From contig JAJXZK010000282.1 in assembly GCA_021780095.1 (NCBI GenBank), forward strand, positions 1 to 13,948: a stretch of DNA of 13,948 nucleotides, in the 5' to 3' direction. Made by a program: the position numbers and the translations under genes. This document shows positions 1 to 9,715 of this stretch, piece by piece. How positions within the stretch are numbered: the stretch's first letter is position 1; the number at the start of each line of letters is the position of its first letter. Source of the stretch: Acidobacteriota bacterium. Its GTDB lineage: Bacteria > Acidobacteriota > Terriglobia > Terriglobales > Acidobacteriaceae. Under the pieces are notes generated by a model, which saw only the letters and a list, made by a program, of their open reading frames with translations, did not search any database and was not told the origin of the DNA.

Positions 1-854
1 TTGGCCGTGAATTTCGCAATGACCTCGGGCTGGGGCTCGCCGCCCTTCGTGGGTAGGTCGAAGTAGAGCGGCGGGTTCTTCGGATCGGGGGCCCACGCCG
101 CAGCCGTCGCAAAGATCGCGGCGCCGAACCCCGGCGACTCTGCTGCCAGTTCGGATGGCGATTTCGCTGCGGCAACCTTCTTTTCGTTGGCGATGGCGCG
201 CTCCTTCATTTGATCGGCCGGCCCAGGGCCGCCACCGGCCATAGGCGAAAGGCAACACGGACTCATGATGTAGAGAGCACCGAAGACGTCAGGATGCTTC
301 ATGCCGATGCGCGACGCGCCGTAGCCGCCCATCGAGTGACCGACCAATCCTCTGCTCTGCCGATCCGGAATAGTGCGGTAGTGCGCGTCGATGTAGGCAA
401 CAACATCGTGCGCCACATAGTTCTCAAAATCACCGGTCGTGGCCGAGCTTGAATACATTGAACCGTTGTAAATCGTCTTCGAATCGGGCAGGACGACGAT
501 CATCTCTTTCGAGCCCTGCGCGAACGCGCCCTCGATGGTCTGCGGCACGTGAATCTCGTGGGTCCACTGCTCTGCCCCGATGGAATAACCGTGCAGCGCG
601 TACACTACGGGGTAGCGGCGCTTCTTGTCTTTTTCGTAGCTCGGCGGAAGGAAGACAAAGGCCTCGCGATCGACTGCATCGCCTTCGAGATTTCCTTCCA
701 GTGCTGCGCCGTGAATCTTGATGTGCTCGACACTCACAGGTTTTGCGCCGGGAACGGGGCCGGGCACGATGGTTTGCACCTGGGCTCGGAGTTGAACAAA
801 GGGCACGATCGCCATCGCGAACGCACAGGCAAGGATCGTTTTCGTTCTTTTCAT
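1..854 (-). CDS. Secreted CE1-like esterase, C-terminus cut by window edge
   Basis: An alpha/beta-hydrolase of the putative-esterase (esterase D / CE1) family, probably removing acyl groups such as acetyl or feruloyl from plant polysaccharide. I translated 284 codons from ATG at 852-854; the frame is open to base 1, so the C-terminus with the catalytic Asp and His is missing. The N-terminus (MKRTKTILACAFAMAIV...) is a Sec signal peptide, likely cut near LRAQ. Visible marks are a FVFLPPSY strand, a YALHGY oxyanion-region motif, the segment YRTIPDR and the nucleophile elbow GHSMGG with Ser174. An AGAGGA ribosome site sits just upstream of the start. The gene lies 21 bp downstream of the GH51 gene on the same strand, so the two are probably co-transcribed. 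The fold and family are clear; the exact ester substrate is not, and a carboxylesterase or S-formylglutathione-hydrolase-like role cannot be excluded. Confidence 0.85.
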   Translation of the reverse strand, partial: MKRTKTILACAFAMAIVPFVQLRAQVQTIVPGPVPGAKPVSVEHIKIHGAALEGNLEGDAVDREAFVFLPPSYEKDKKRRYPVVYALHGYSIGAEQWTHEIHVPQTIEGAFAQGSKEMIVVLPDSKTIYNGSMYSSSATTGDFENYVAHDVVAYIDAHYRTIPDRQSRGLVGHSMGGYGASRIGMKHPDVFGALYIMSPCCLSPMAGGGPGPADQMKERAIANEKKVAAAKSPSELAAESPGFGAAIFATAAAWAPDPKNPPLYFDLPTKGGEPQPEVIAKFTA

Positions 855-875
855 CAGGTCCTCTTTCAACCGGAG

Positions 876-3053
876 CTACTGGACCGGGTAGGAGTAAATG
901 TTCACGCTGAACGGGCGAACGGTCACGGTGTCAGGCAGGGAGCCGAGCGACTGTTCCTCGACCTGCACCTCGGGCGTCTTGTCCACCTGCACTGTCGCAT
1001 CGATCTTGTCGGGAGCCATGCGCCACAGCTTACCGGCACTTGCGAGCCTCGTTCCGTTAACGGTGAGCTGAATGCTCTGCTCGGAGTCGGAAGGATTGAG
1101 CACTGCAATGGTCAGCGACTTGCGATCTTCGCTGAATGCCGCCACGACATCGAGCGGATACGTCGGACTCCCCGGGTTGACTGCCGGCTGGTCGCCACCC
1201 GCCGGGAAAGCCGGCTTGGGTTGAGGAGAGTCGCCTGTGACCTCGACGGGAATCGTGCCGAAGTGATCGCGATACATTTTGAACAACATTCCAGTTGGAT
1301 TGAGAATTGCCTCGGTTCTGTTTTCGCTCATCATCGCAGTCGCAAAGGTGAACGCACCCATCTGAAAAATATCGGAGTGGCGAAACATCTCATGGAACGC
1401 CCACGCGTAGGCGGGCACTGTTTTGTAGGAATTGGGACCGCCGCCAAAGTATGCCCACTCATCAATGGCAATCGGGACGGGCTTGGCACGCAGCGCGGGG
1501 ATCCGCTTCAGGTATTCCTGGTAGTGTTCATACTTCGCGCGAACCTGCACCGCCGGAGCGCGCTGCCATTCGATGAACGAAAGCGGCGGATCGATGGGCA
1601 CCTTCTTCTGCAGCTTCATGTCGGTATGCTGCGTGCCCGATGCATAGTAGTGCTCGCTGACCATATCAATGTTGTCGAGACAGTTGAGCAGCATCTGGCC
1701 TGTCCAGTCGGCTGCAGATAAGTAGTCGGGCACGTACTGGCCGTTGATGCGGCGCGCCTGGTCTGCGCCTTCCATCACATCGGGCATTGCCCCGCCTGCA
1801 ATCAACTTGATGGAAGGATCAACCTTGCGCATCTCTTTGGCGAAGAGATTGTGCTTGAGTTCGAACTGCGGCAACGACATGGCGCCCATCTGGTAGTCGC
1901 CCCACGGTTCATTGCCCACGCCCCAGAACTTGACGCCGTACGGCTGAGGGTGGCCATTCTCCGCGCGCCATTTGCCCATGGGCGTCGTAGCCGCGCCGTT
2001 CGTGTATTCCACCAGTTCGCGCGCCGACCATGCATCTCCGAACCCTGCGTTCACCGTGATGTAGGGTTCAACGCCGAGCAGCCTGCAAAGTGTCAGAAAC
2101 TCATCCGTGCCCACATCATTGGGCTGCACTGCCGACCAGACCGGATCGAAGATGGGCGGCCGCTTGTCAATGTCGCCTACCCCATAGCGCCACTCGTACG
2201 ACGAAACGAAATTCCCGCCCGGAAACCGCAGCACGCCGAAGCGCAACTGTTTGAGCGCGGCAATCACCTCGGCACGGAATCCATCGATATTGTCCGCAGG
2301 CATCAATGAAATTGCCCCCACGTGCAATGAGCCTGAGCCCGTGCCCGTGACCTCAAGCGTCGCTTCGTCACTGTCGGCCGCCGCGGTAAAGTGCAGCGGA
2401 AATTTCCGGTAGGCCGTTCCAATCGGATGGATCGTGATTACCTGGCGATCGCCAGTTTCTTTTCCCCAGATGAGCGCAACCTTGACCGTCGCGCCGGGAC
2501 TGCCGGCCAGGATGATGCGCCCCGTATAGGCTCTGCCCTTCCGGACAGCGATCCCGGATTCGCTCAGCCCATGGGCTTCTTTCGCGTCCAGCGTGACAAG
2601 CGGAGTGTGGTCCCCGGTATAGGGCGCCATCGTATCCATTGTGACGACGGAGTCGCCGCCAACCGGCGCCCACCAGCGCGTGGGAGTCCGCCGAAACCGT
2701 GGATTGCCTCCGGCATTTGCAAGCACCGGCGGAGGCGAGGGAGCGCTGGATGCAACTGGATAGAAGAATTTGCGGTCCACCAGCATCTCGGCCCAGACGC
2801 CGGTGTTCACGATGTCACCGCCGTGCTCGAGAAACTGGCCGTAAATGTTCCTGGAGATTGGGGCGTTCGTCTTCGATGCGTTAATCGTGGCATTTATCGG
2901 ATGCGGCTGAGAGAATGCCGGTGACGACACTAATACCGCAGCAATCAGCGCAGTCGCCGAGTTCGTGTGAGCGCGGGAAATTGCAGCGACCCACCGCCTC
3001 AACCCAGGAGCAGATTTCCGTAAGCGAACCGCACCAGGACCCAAGCAAGGCAT
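876..3053 (-). CDS. Secreted alpha-L-arabinofuranosidase, GH51 family
   Basis: Retaining glycoside hydrolase predicted to release terminal alpha-L-arabinofuranose from arabinoxylan, arabinan or similar polymers outside the cytoplasm. The product from this start is 725 residues. Order: a long signal region to about residue 49 (RRW followed by a hydrophobic stretch ending SSPAFSQ); the GH51 entry motif NIYGQFLEHGG; a beta-sandwich insert resembling a CBM4-type carbohydrate-binding module (about residues 120-250); the (beta/alpha)8 barrel beginning VLRFPGGNF; the acid/base in VGNEPWG (Glu382); the nucleophile in IDEWAYFGGG (Glu532); and a C-terminal beta domain ending in NIYSYPVQ. The start is ATG at 3051-3053, preceded by GGAGGA. 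A TTG farther upstream (3156-3158) stays in frame but would add 35 residues before the signal peptide, and its codon overlaps the predicted promoter region. First gene of a minus-strand pair with the esterase. Family assignment is firm; arabinofuranosidase activity is the family norm, not proven. Confidence 0.9.
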   Translation of the reverse strand: MPCLGPGAVRLRKSAPGLRRWVAAISRAHTNSATALIAAVLVSSPAFSQPHPINATINASKTNAPISRNIYGQFLEHGGDIVNTGVWAEMLVDRKFFYPVASSAPSPPPVLANAGGNPRFRRTPTRWWAPVGGDSVVTMDTMAPYTGDHTPLVTLDAKEAHGLSESGIAVRKGRAYTGRIILAGSPGATVKVALIWGKETGDRQVITIHPIGTAYRKFPLHFTAAADSDEATLEVTGTGSGSLHVGAISLMPADNIDGFRAEVIAALKQLRFGVLRFPGGNFVSSYEWRYGVGDIDKRPPIFDPVWSAVQPNDVGTDEFLTLCRLLGVEPYITVNAGFGDAWSARELVEYTNGAATTPMGKWRAENGHPQPYGVKFWGVGNEPWGDYQMGAMSLPQFELKHNLFAKEMRKVDPSIKLIAGGAMPDVMEGADQARRINGQYVPDYLSAADWTGQMLLNCLDNIDMVSEHYYASGTQHTDMKLQKKVPIDPPLSFIEWQRAPAVQVRAKYEHYQEYLKRIPALRAKPVPIAIDEWAYFGGGPNSYKTVPAYAWAFHEMFRHSDIFQMGAFTFATAMMSENRTEAILNPTGMLFKMYRDHFGTIPVEVTGDSPQPKPAFPAGGDQPAVNPGSPTYPLDVVAAFSEDRKSLTIAVLNPSDSEQSIQLTVNGTRLASAGKLWRMAPDKIDATVQVDKTPEVQVEEQSLGSLPDTVTVRPFSVNIYSYPVQ

Positions 3054-3056
3054 GCT

Positions 3057-3062
3057 TCCTCC
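3057..3062 (-). promoter_or_regulatory. Ribosome binding site of the GH51 gene
   Basis: GGAGGA on the minus strand, three bases upstream of ATG 3053. It is the only strong Shine-Dalgarno match near the candidate starts and decides for ATG 3053 over the in-frame TTG at 3158. Confidence 0.6.
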
Positions 3063-3149
3063 ATGCACCGTCAGTAAACGTTTTTCTACGAGCTCGCGCC
3101 GACTGCCGGAAATAGCGACGCGCGAGGCTTTCAAAAACGAAACCACCTG

Positions 3150-4494
<1,345 letters not shown>

Positions 4495-4578
4495 CGACCC
4501 GAGAATCCAACACGGACGGGAGCAGCGAAGTGATCAGGCCAGCCATGCTGAATAGAGCGACAAGGAGCCACTGAGGAT

Positions 4579-6387
4579 ATGCAAAGAAGGAAATTTTGCA
4601 AGTTTCTTGCAATGACAGCCGCGTCCACTAGCCTTCCTTCCTATGCCTGGAGGTCGCCCGGCAGTCAATCCGACTCGCCGGCGGGATTCAATCATTACAC
4701 GCAAGACTACGCTGCGTTCTGTGCGTTGCCGCCGGAAGAGCGAGTCTTCTATAAGGTGAGCGATGGCAAGATTATCCCGACGAAGTTGGACGAATCTACG
4801 TGGCAGCAGCCTGCCTGGAATTACGCTCCCGCTCCCTCGCAGATCGCAGGCGGCATGTGGGACGACGTGCCCCTGCAGTCGCCGATTCCCAATCTTGCCG
4901 GAGATGGTCCATTCAGGCCCACGTGGGATTCATTGCTAGCGTACGAGGCGCCGGAGTGGTATCGCGATGCCAAATTCGGCATCTGGGCTCACTGGAGTCC
5001 GCAGTGCGTCGCGGAAGCCGGAGACTGGTACGCTCGCAATATTTATGTCGAAGGCCAGCGGCAGTATCAATATCACCTCGACCATTACGGGCCGGCATCG
5101 CGTTTCGGATACAAGGACCTTTGCGCACAGTGGACGCTGCTCAATTGGGATGCCGATGAGTTGATCGCGCGCTACAAGAAGGCCGGAGCCAGAATCTTCG
5201 TCGCGCTGGCCAATCACCATTGCAACTTCGATGCCTGGGATTCGAAGCACCATCCGTGGAATTCAGCAGCCATAGGTCCGCATCGGGATGTGGTCGGCAC
5301 ATGGGCAGCCGCGGCCCGGAAGCAGGGATTGCGATTCGGCGTAACCGTGCATCAGGCTCGCAACTGGTGGTGGTTCCAGCCTTCGCACGGTGCAGACAAA
5401 ACTGGACCGCTGGCCGGCGTTCCGTACGATGGCGCTCTTACTGAGGCGCAGGGCAAGGGACAGTGGTGGGAGGGGCTCGATCCGCAGCGCCTCTACTGCG
5501 TAAAACATCCCGGCGACGCTTTACCGGATGTTTCGTACGTGAAGAACTTCTACGACAGAACCCGCGACTTGATCGATCAACACAATCCCGATCTGTTGTA
5601 CTTCGACGACTCCCTGCTTCCGCTTGGATGGGCTGGAATGAACATCGGCGCGTACTTCTACAACAACAGCCTGAAGAGGAACGCTGGCAAGATGGACGCC
5701 GTCCTCAATGTCAAGGATGTTCCAGAGCGGCTTGTGAAAGCAGTGGTTGCCGACTACGAGCGCGGCTTGACCGCCGACATCATGAAATATCCGTGGCAGT
5801 CGGAGACCTGCATCGGCGCATGGCACTACCTGCGCTTCCTATATGAGAAGCCAGGCGAGTACGGCGGCTATTTGCAGCCGCGCGATGTGATTCACTGGCT
5901 AGTCGATACGGTGAGCAAGAATGGCACCTTCATTCTCAACGTGCCCGGCAGACCCGACGGCACCATCGACAGCAAAGAGATCGCCGTGCTCGACGGCATT
6001 ACCTCTTGGATGGAGGTCAACGGCGAAGCCATCTATGAGACACGCCCATGGAAGATTTCTGGCGAAGGCCCCAACGTGGTCAAGGCCGGTTCGTTCCAGG
6101 GTGAGAGCGTAAACAAGTTAAGCGAAAAGGACATTCGCTTCACGCGAAACAAAGCGAACAATGTTCTCTATGCCATCGTGCTCGGCTGGCCGACAGAGTC
6201 GATCATGGTGCGGTCGCTCGGACTCTCGGCCGCAACAAGCCCCGGAAAGATTACCCGCGTCGAACTTTTGGGAACTGGGGCAAGAGTTGATTGGAAACAG
6301 CAGCCAGATGCTCTTCGCGTGGAGCTACCCAAGAACTATCGCCCCAAGGCGGATTATGCAGCGGCTCTCAAACTGAGTCTGTCGTGA
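4579..6387 (+). CDS. Tat-exported GH29 alpha-L-fucosidase family enzyme
   Basis: Retaining glycosidase predicted to release alpha-L-fucose, for example from xyloglucan or other fucosylated glycans; 602 residues. The N-terminus MQRRKFCKFLAMTAAS is a twin-arginine signal, implying folding before export. A linker-like N-terminal part of about 100 residues precedes the barrel. Family marks: FGIWAHW (residues 133-139, active-site His138), NHHCNFDAWDSKHHPW (His213-His214), GLRFGVTVH, and the nucleophile Asp343 in PDLLYFDDS. The later stretch SKNGTFILNVPGRPDG is the usual end of the GH29 barrel, and a C-terminal beta domain follows (about 500-602). Most GH29 proteins have KHHDGF where this one has NHHCNF, so an Asp position is Cys215. 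The gene starts 84 bp after the esterase and ends 38 bp before GH36. ATG has AAGGAG 11 bases upstream. Family is certain; fucose specificity is likely but the divergent motifs leave room for another sugar. Confidence 0.87.
   Translation: MQRRKFCKFLAMTAASTSLPSYAWRSPGSQSDSPAGFNHYTQDYAAFCALPPEERVFYKVSDGKIIPTKLDESTWQQPAWNYAPAPSQIAGGMWDDVPLQSPIPNLAGDGPFRPTWDSLLAYEAPEWYRDAKFGIWAHWSPQCVAEAGDWYARNIYVEGQRQYQYHLDHYGPASRFGYKDLCAQWTLLNWDADELIARYKKAGARIFVALANHHCNFDAWDSKHHPWNSAAIGPHRDVVGTWAAAARKQGLRFGVTVHQARNWWWFQPSHGADKTGPLAGVPYDGALTEAQGKGQWWEGLDPQRLYCVKHPGDALPDVSYVKNFYDRTRDLIDQHNPDLLYFDDSLLPLGWAGMNIGAYFYNNSLKRNAGKMDAVLNVKDVPERLVKAVVADYERGLTADIMKYPWQSETCIGAWHYLRFLYEKPGEYGGYLQPRDVIHWLVDTVSKNGTFILNVPGRPDGTIDSKEIAVLDGITSWMEVNGEAIYETRPWKISGEGPNVVKAGSFQGESVNKLSEKDIRFTRNKANNVLYAIVLGWPTESIMVRSLGLSAATSPGKITRVELLGTGARVDWKQQPDALRVELPKNYRPKADYAAALKLSLS
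4596..4612. repeat. Perfect 7-bp inverted repeat inside the GH29 start region
   Basis: TTGCAAG, a 3-base TTT spacer, and CTTGCAA form a perfect palindrome at codons 6-12 of the GH29 gene. In mRNA it could fold into a small hairpin just behind the start codon. It may be chance. Confidence 0.4.
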
Positions 6388-6425
6388 GATATGGCTCTCG
6401 ATGACTCCTGCATGTGGATGAACTC

Positions 6426-8597
6426 ATGAATCGTCGCACGTTTCTTATTTCCTCGGGCATCGCTGGCATCGGTGCCCTGGTTTCGACCTCTGCAACCGGC
6501 ACTACCGCAGGGCTGGGGTCCGCCGAAAGCTTCACATGGAATGCCGGTCAACTGCAGTTCCACTTTTCCGTTGCGGATGGGAAGCTCAGACAGCATCTAA
6601 TCTTGCCTGTTGGTGTCGAGCCTTTTAATGAATCGCTGCAGTGGGCGGGAGTAGAGTCAGCCCTTCTCTGCAGCGGCGAAGATTCCCCCGATTCAGGAAT
6701 GAAACAGTCTGGCGGATCTCCCGGCCAGCGCATGAAGTTTGTCGCAAAAGATGAACAGCAAAGCGATCGCGGAAAAACTCTGGTGCTGCGGCACACGGAT
6801 GCGGACCTGCATCTGGATCTTCAGTCCCACTACGAAGCATTCGAAGGACTGCCCATCGTAAGACGGCATGTCGAGATCAGTAATGCGGGCAACGTGTCGG
6901 TTGGAATCGAGTACATCAGCTCCGCCATGCTCCACGCTTTGGCAGATCCAGTCCACTACGACAGTGAACTGAGAATCTGGCTTGCGTATAACAGTTGGAT
7001 GGCAGAAGGCCAGTGGCACAGCTTTCGGCCATCGGAACTCGGCTTTGTGGAGAATATGCGCACAAGCTGGTCACAGGCATCGGCAGCGAGTGTCGGAAGC
7101 TGGTCCACGGAAAAGTATCTCCCCATGGCTGTCGTCGAGAACACCAAACTTGGTGTCGCGTGGTTTTGGCAGATCGAACACAACGGATCGTGGTATTGGG
7201 AAGTATCGAATCTTGCAGAGAGAGGCATTCGCGCCTCCGACGTTTACGCCTATCTTGGAGGCCCCGATCAACTCCATTCCCAGGCGTGGAAGAATCTGGA
7301 TCCCGGCAAGGCATACAAGACGGTGCCTGTCGCAATCGGCTGCGTCCGCGGTGGATTCCAGGAAGCCGTGCAGGCGCTGACCAGTTATCGAGAGCAGATC
7401 TGTGTGCGGAAGCGCCCGGCACAGCGCCTCGCCTGCCCCGTCATCTTCAACGACTACATGAATTGCCTTTGGGGCGATCCGACCGAAGAGAAAGAGCTCC
7501 CCCTCATCGATGCTGCCGCTGAAGCCGGTTGCGAGTACTTCGTGATCGATGCCGGTTGGTACGCGGAGCGGAACGAGGACTGGTCGTCGACGGTCGGGGC
7601 TTGGCAGCCCTCGAAAACACGATGGCCGCGCGGCATCCGCTTTGTGCTCGATCGGATTCGCGAAAAGGGAATGGTTCCGGGCCTCTGGCTCGAGCCCGAG
7701 GTGTCGGGCAAGCATTCTGTGCTAGTTCAAAAGCCGGACAGCTGGTTCTTCATGCGACATGGCCAGAGGGTCATTAAGAACTCCCGCCTCCTCCTCGACT
7801 TTCGCAATCCCGAAGTGCGCGGTTATCTCGATAGCGTCGTTGACCGGCTGGTAAAGGAGTACGGAGTCGGCTACATCAAGATGGACTACAACACCGATAC
7901 GCTGGAAGGCACTGCGCAGAATGCCGACAGCCTGGGCCAGGGGCTGCTCGAACATAACCGCGCCGTTCTGAGTTGGCTCGATGGCCTGCTCGATCGATAT
8001 CCAGAGCTTGTGATCGAAAACTGCGGAAGCGGTGGGGGACGCATGGATTACGGCATGCTTTCACACGCGCAGCTTCAGTCCTGCACGGATCAGGAGGAGT
8101 ACCTCCGTCTTCCGGCAATCGCGACAGGCGCATCCGCAGGTGTAGCTCCATCGCAACTCGCGATCTGGTCCTATCCTCGTCAGGGAGCCGATGCCGATCA
8201 GGCGAGCTTCAACATGGTCACTGCGATGCTGCTGCGCATCCATCAGAGCGGGCATCTGGCCCACCTCGATGCACCTGCCGCGGCACAGGTGAAAGAAGGC
8301 ATTCGCGTCTATAAGGAAATCATCCGGGAACACATCCCCGACGCCGTCCCGTTTTACCCACTCGGCATGCCCAGCGTCACCAACGACATAGACCCAATTG
8401 CTCTCGGCATACGATCGACGAAGCGCTCTTTTCTTGCGGTCTGGCGAATCGACGGGGATGCGGAAGTTCGTTTGCAGGTCAGCAAGCCTGCCGAGATTCT
8501 CTATCCGAGGGATCTCGGAATCACAATCAGTCAGACCGGCGAAGAGTGCATCGTAGTTTTTCCACGACCAAGGATGGGATGCATTCTCTCTTTTTAA
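6426..8597 (+). CDS. Tat-exported GH36 alpha-galactosidase family enzyme
   Basis: Retaining alpha-galactosidase-type enzyme, 723 residues, the usual size for GH36. Predicted to remove alpha-galactosyl side groups from hemicellulose or galacto-oligosaccharides; alpha-N-acetylgalactosaminidase is a possible alternative in this family. MNRRTFLISSGIAGIGALVS is a clear twin-arginine signal. Then come an N-terminal beta-supersandwich (about 35-330), the barrel with YFVIDAGWY, GLWLEPE, nucleophile Asp487 in YIKMDYN, ENCGSGGGRMD, and the predicted acid/base Asp555 in SCTDQEEYLR, followed by a C-terminal beta domain. The acid/base loop differs from the common SDxTDAIDR form, so specificity may be shifted. 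ATG 6426 directly starts the Tat motif; an in-frame GTG at 6414 adds only four residues and has no ribosome site. It follows GH29 by 38 bp and is the last gene of the plus-strand unit. Family certain, exact sugar inferred. Confidence 0.9.
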   Translation: MNRRTFLISSGIAGIGALVSTSATGTTAGLGSAESFTWNAGQLQFHFSVADGKLRQHLILPVGVEPFNESLQWAGVESALLCSGEDSPDSGMKQSGGSPGQRMKFVAKDEQQSDRGKTLVLRHTDADLHLDLQSHYEAFEGLPIVRRHVEISNAGNVSVGIEYISSAMLHALADPVHYDSELRIWLAYNSWMAEGQWHSFRPSELGFVENMRTSWSQASAASVGSWSTEKYLPMAVVENTKLGVAWFWQIEHNGSWYWEVSNLAERGIRASDVYAYLGGPDQLHSQAWKNLDPGKAYKTVPVAIGCVRGGFQEAVQALTSYREQICVRKRPAQRLACPVIFNDYMNCLWGDPTEEKELPLIDAAAEAGCEYFVIDAGWYAERNEDWSSTVGAWQPSKTRWPRGIRFVLDRIREKGMVPGLWLEPEVSGKHSVLVQKPDSWFFMRHGQRVIKNSRLLLDFRNPEVRGYLDSVVDRLVKEYGVGYIKMDYNTDTLEGTAQNADSLGQGLLEHNRAVLSWLDGLLDRYPELVIENCGSGGGRMDYGMLSHAQLQSCTDQEEYLRLPAIATGASAGVAPSQLAIWSYPRQGADADQASFNMVTAMLLRIHQSGHLAHLDAPAAAQVKEGIRVYKEIIREHIPDAVPFYPLGMPSVTNDIDPIALGIRSTKRSFLAVWRIDGDAEVRLQVSKPAEILYPRDLGITISQTGEECIVVFPRPRMGCILSF

Positions 8598-8841
8598 AAC
8601 CCAGCACACTTCGCGTAAACAGAGCTATTTGATGGGTGTGAAGTCATGCTGAATCGCGTTCATTCTTCTCTTTGAATCGGTCCATAAAAATCAGACACGC
8701 TGAAGGGATCTTCCAAAGTCTTGCGTGAATCGTTGCCAACGAGCCGTGCTATGTCTCAGGGGTGCGGCGGCTGGAAACGTAGTTTCGCGATCTGGCTAAT
8801 TGACCTCACCACGGAACTCTGGATCGTTAATCGGCACCACA

Positions 8842-9167
8842 ATGGCTTCGATTCGTCAAAAGCTTCTTCACAAAATTTCGAGACAGAGCCAACTCTCTAA
8901 GCCGCGTGAAAACTTTGCCGTCATCGAACTCAACGATGCCAGCATTGCGGGAGATTTCGCCGTGTGGTCCTCGCTATCGGGCGGATACAAACTAAAAGTT
9001 GGGCTTGAGAGTGGAAGGTATTATCGAGGGGCTACGACTGGGACAACTCAATTTTTAACGATCCCAGCACCCAATACTTGAGGGGAGTCATTTACTTCAG
9101 CCTGGGCGATTATGAGTCACGGAAGTTCATCTTCAACCCCAACTTCAGATCGCAATCAACACGATGA
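8842..9167 (+). pseudogene. Frameshifted remnant of a small unknown protein
   Basis: From ATG 8842 one frame reads a plausible protein segment (ENFAVIELNDASIAGDF, then LSGGYKLKVGLESGRYYRG) as far as a GGGG run at 9028-9031. After the run that frame turns to low-complexity residues and stops at about 9081. Meanwhile a different frame gives a natural, aromatic-rich segment (GYDWDNSIFNDPS, then GVIYFSLGDYESRKFIFNP) that ends at TGA 9165-9167. One extra G in the run would join the two halves into a single 108-residue product. No ribosome site is seen before ATG 8842, and the true start may lie elsewhere. I do not recognise the family. Alternatives are a sequencing error in the G-run, a decayed gene fragment, or chance. 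Confidence 0.4.
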
Positions 9168-9332
9168 TTTCGAAGTCGGCCAATATGCAGCATAAGGCAT
9201 CTGTATCTCGACTGCTGCCTGCAAGGCTTAGCCCTCATCGAGGATGGGTTTTTGCGATGAACCAAGAATAGGCAAAGAAGGATGGGCTTCTGTGGAGTTA
9301 TTTGTTTGCGGGGGTATCGGTTGAAACAGAGT

Positions 9333-9354
9333 TGCAACTGTTGCCTTGCAACAC
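9333..9354. repeat. 7-bp inverted repeat downstream of the carotenoid operon
   Basis: GTTGCAA and TTGCAAC flank an 8-base loop, about 40 bp past the last minus-strand stop codon. The position suits a transcript end, but there is no GC-rich stem or T-tract, so a rho-independent terminator is not supported. Confidence 0.25.
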
Positions 9355-9394
9355 AGATCTGCAAAGTGGCCAAGCTTCCTTATCAAGTTGCAGT

Positions 9395-9715
9395 CTACGT
9401 CCGCCAGCCCAATGAACCTGCTTCCTCTGATGTGAGATTCAGGAGATAGAAGAAGCCATCATTGCATTCGATGTGTCCAAGGACATCCCGTACGTCTGAT
9501 CCGCTGGGCAGGAGAGGATTCATCGCCTGAGTCAACGCACATTCATCGGCAAACAGGCGTTTGTGACGCTCCTTCGGCGTTGTACGGCGAGACTTCCATA
9601 GTTCGATACGAGCGATATACCGGCGCGACTTACCTGATTCTTGGGCGCAGGAGAGGTGTATCAGAAAGCGGCGCCTGCGCGGTGTGTGATCGAGTTTGCG
9701 TAAGTTCTGGCTCAT
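9395..9715 (-). CDS. 106-residue unknown protein ending the carotenoid operon
   Basis: Small basic protein of unknown function. I recognise no named domain. The N-terminal half is rich in arginine and lysine (PRRRRFLIHL, KSRRYIARIELW, RTTPKERHKR), and the C-terminal half is more acidic and hydrophobic (SGSDVRDVLGHIE, GFFYLLNLTSEEA). There is no signal peptide and no membrane segment, so it is probably cytoplasmic. Its ATG shares a base with the stop of the acyltransferase gene (TGATG), and no ribosome site precedes it, which suggests translation by re-initiation after that gene. This coupling, the natural residue composition and the lack of any competing frame are why I call it a real gene. 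A role in carotenoid assembly or pigment regulation is only a guess from position. Confidence 0.6.
   Translation of the reverse strand: MSQNLRKLDHTPRRRRFLIHLSCAQESGKSRRYIARIELWKSRRTTPKERHKRLFADECALTQAMNPLLPSGSDVRDVLGHIECNDGFFYLLNLTSEEAGSLGWRT

Larger units (their letters stand above)
8598..9394. other. 797-bp stretch without an intact gene
   Basis: Lies between the convergent ends of the GH36 unit and the carotenoid operon. It holds one disrupted coding remnant (8842-9167) and a small inverted repeat (9333-9354). I see no tRNA, transposase, terminal repeats or convincing terminator hairpin with a T-run after either unit. Bases 8598-8841 and 9168-9332 show nothing I can name. Confidence 0.6.

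Noticed and set aside
549..1721. Long plus-strand open frame of 390 codons
   Set aside because: It lies antisense to the esterase and GH51 genes, whose motifs are unmistakable. Its translation has no domain-like motifs and is a by-product of GC-rich codon use.
8751..8900. 49-codon plus-strand open frame starting at ATG 8751
   Set aside because: Too short, no ribosome site or recognisable motif, and it overlaps the frameshifted remnant in another frame.
9333..9354. Inverted repeat as a rho-independent terminator
   Set aside because: The stem is only 7 bp, not GC-rich, and no T-run follows on either strand. Kept as a plain repeat.
9110..9373. 87-codon minus-strand open frame
   Set aside because: Composition is not protein-like, there is no ribosome site, and it overlaps the remnant's tail on the other strand.
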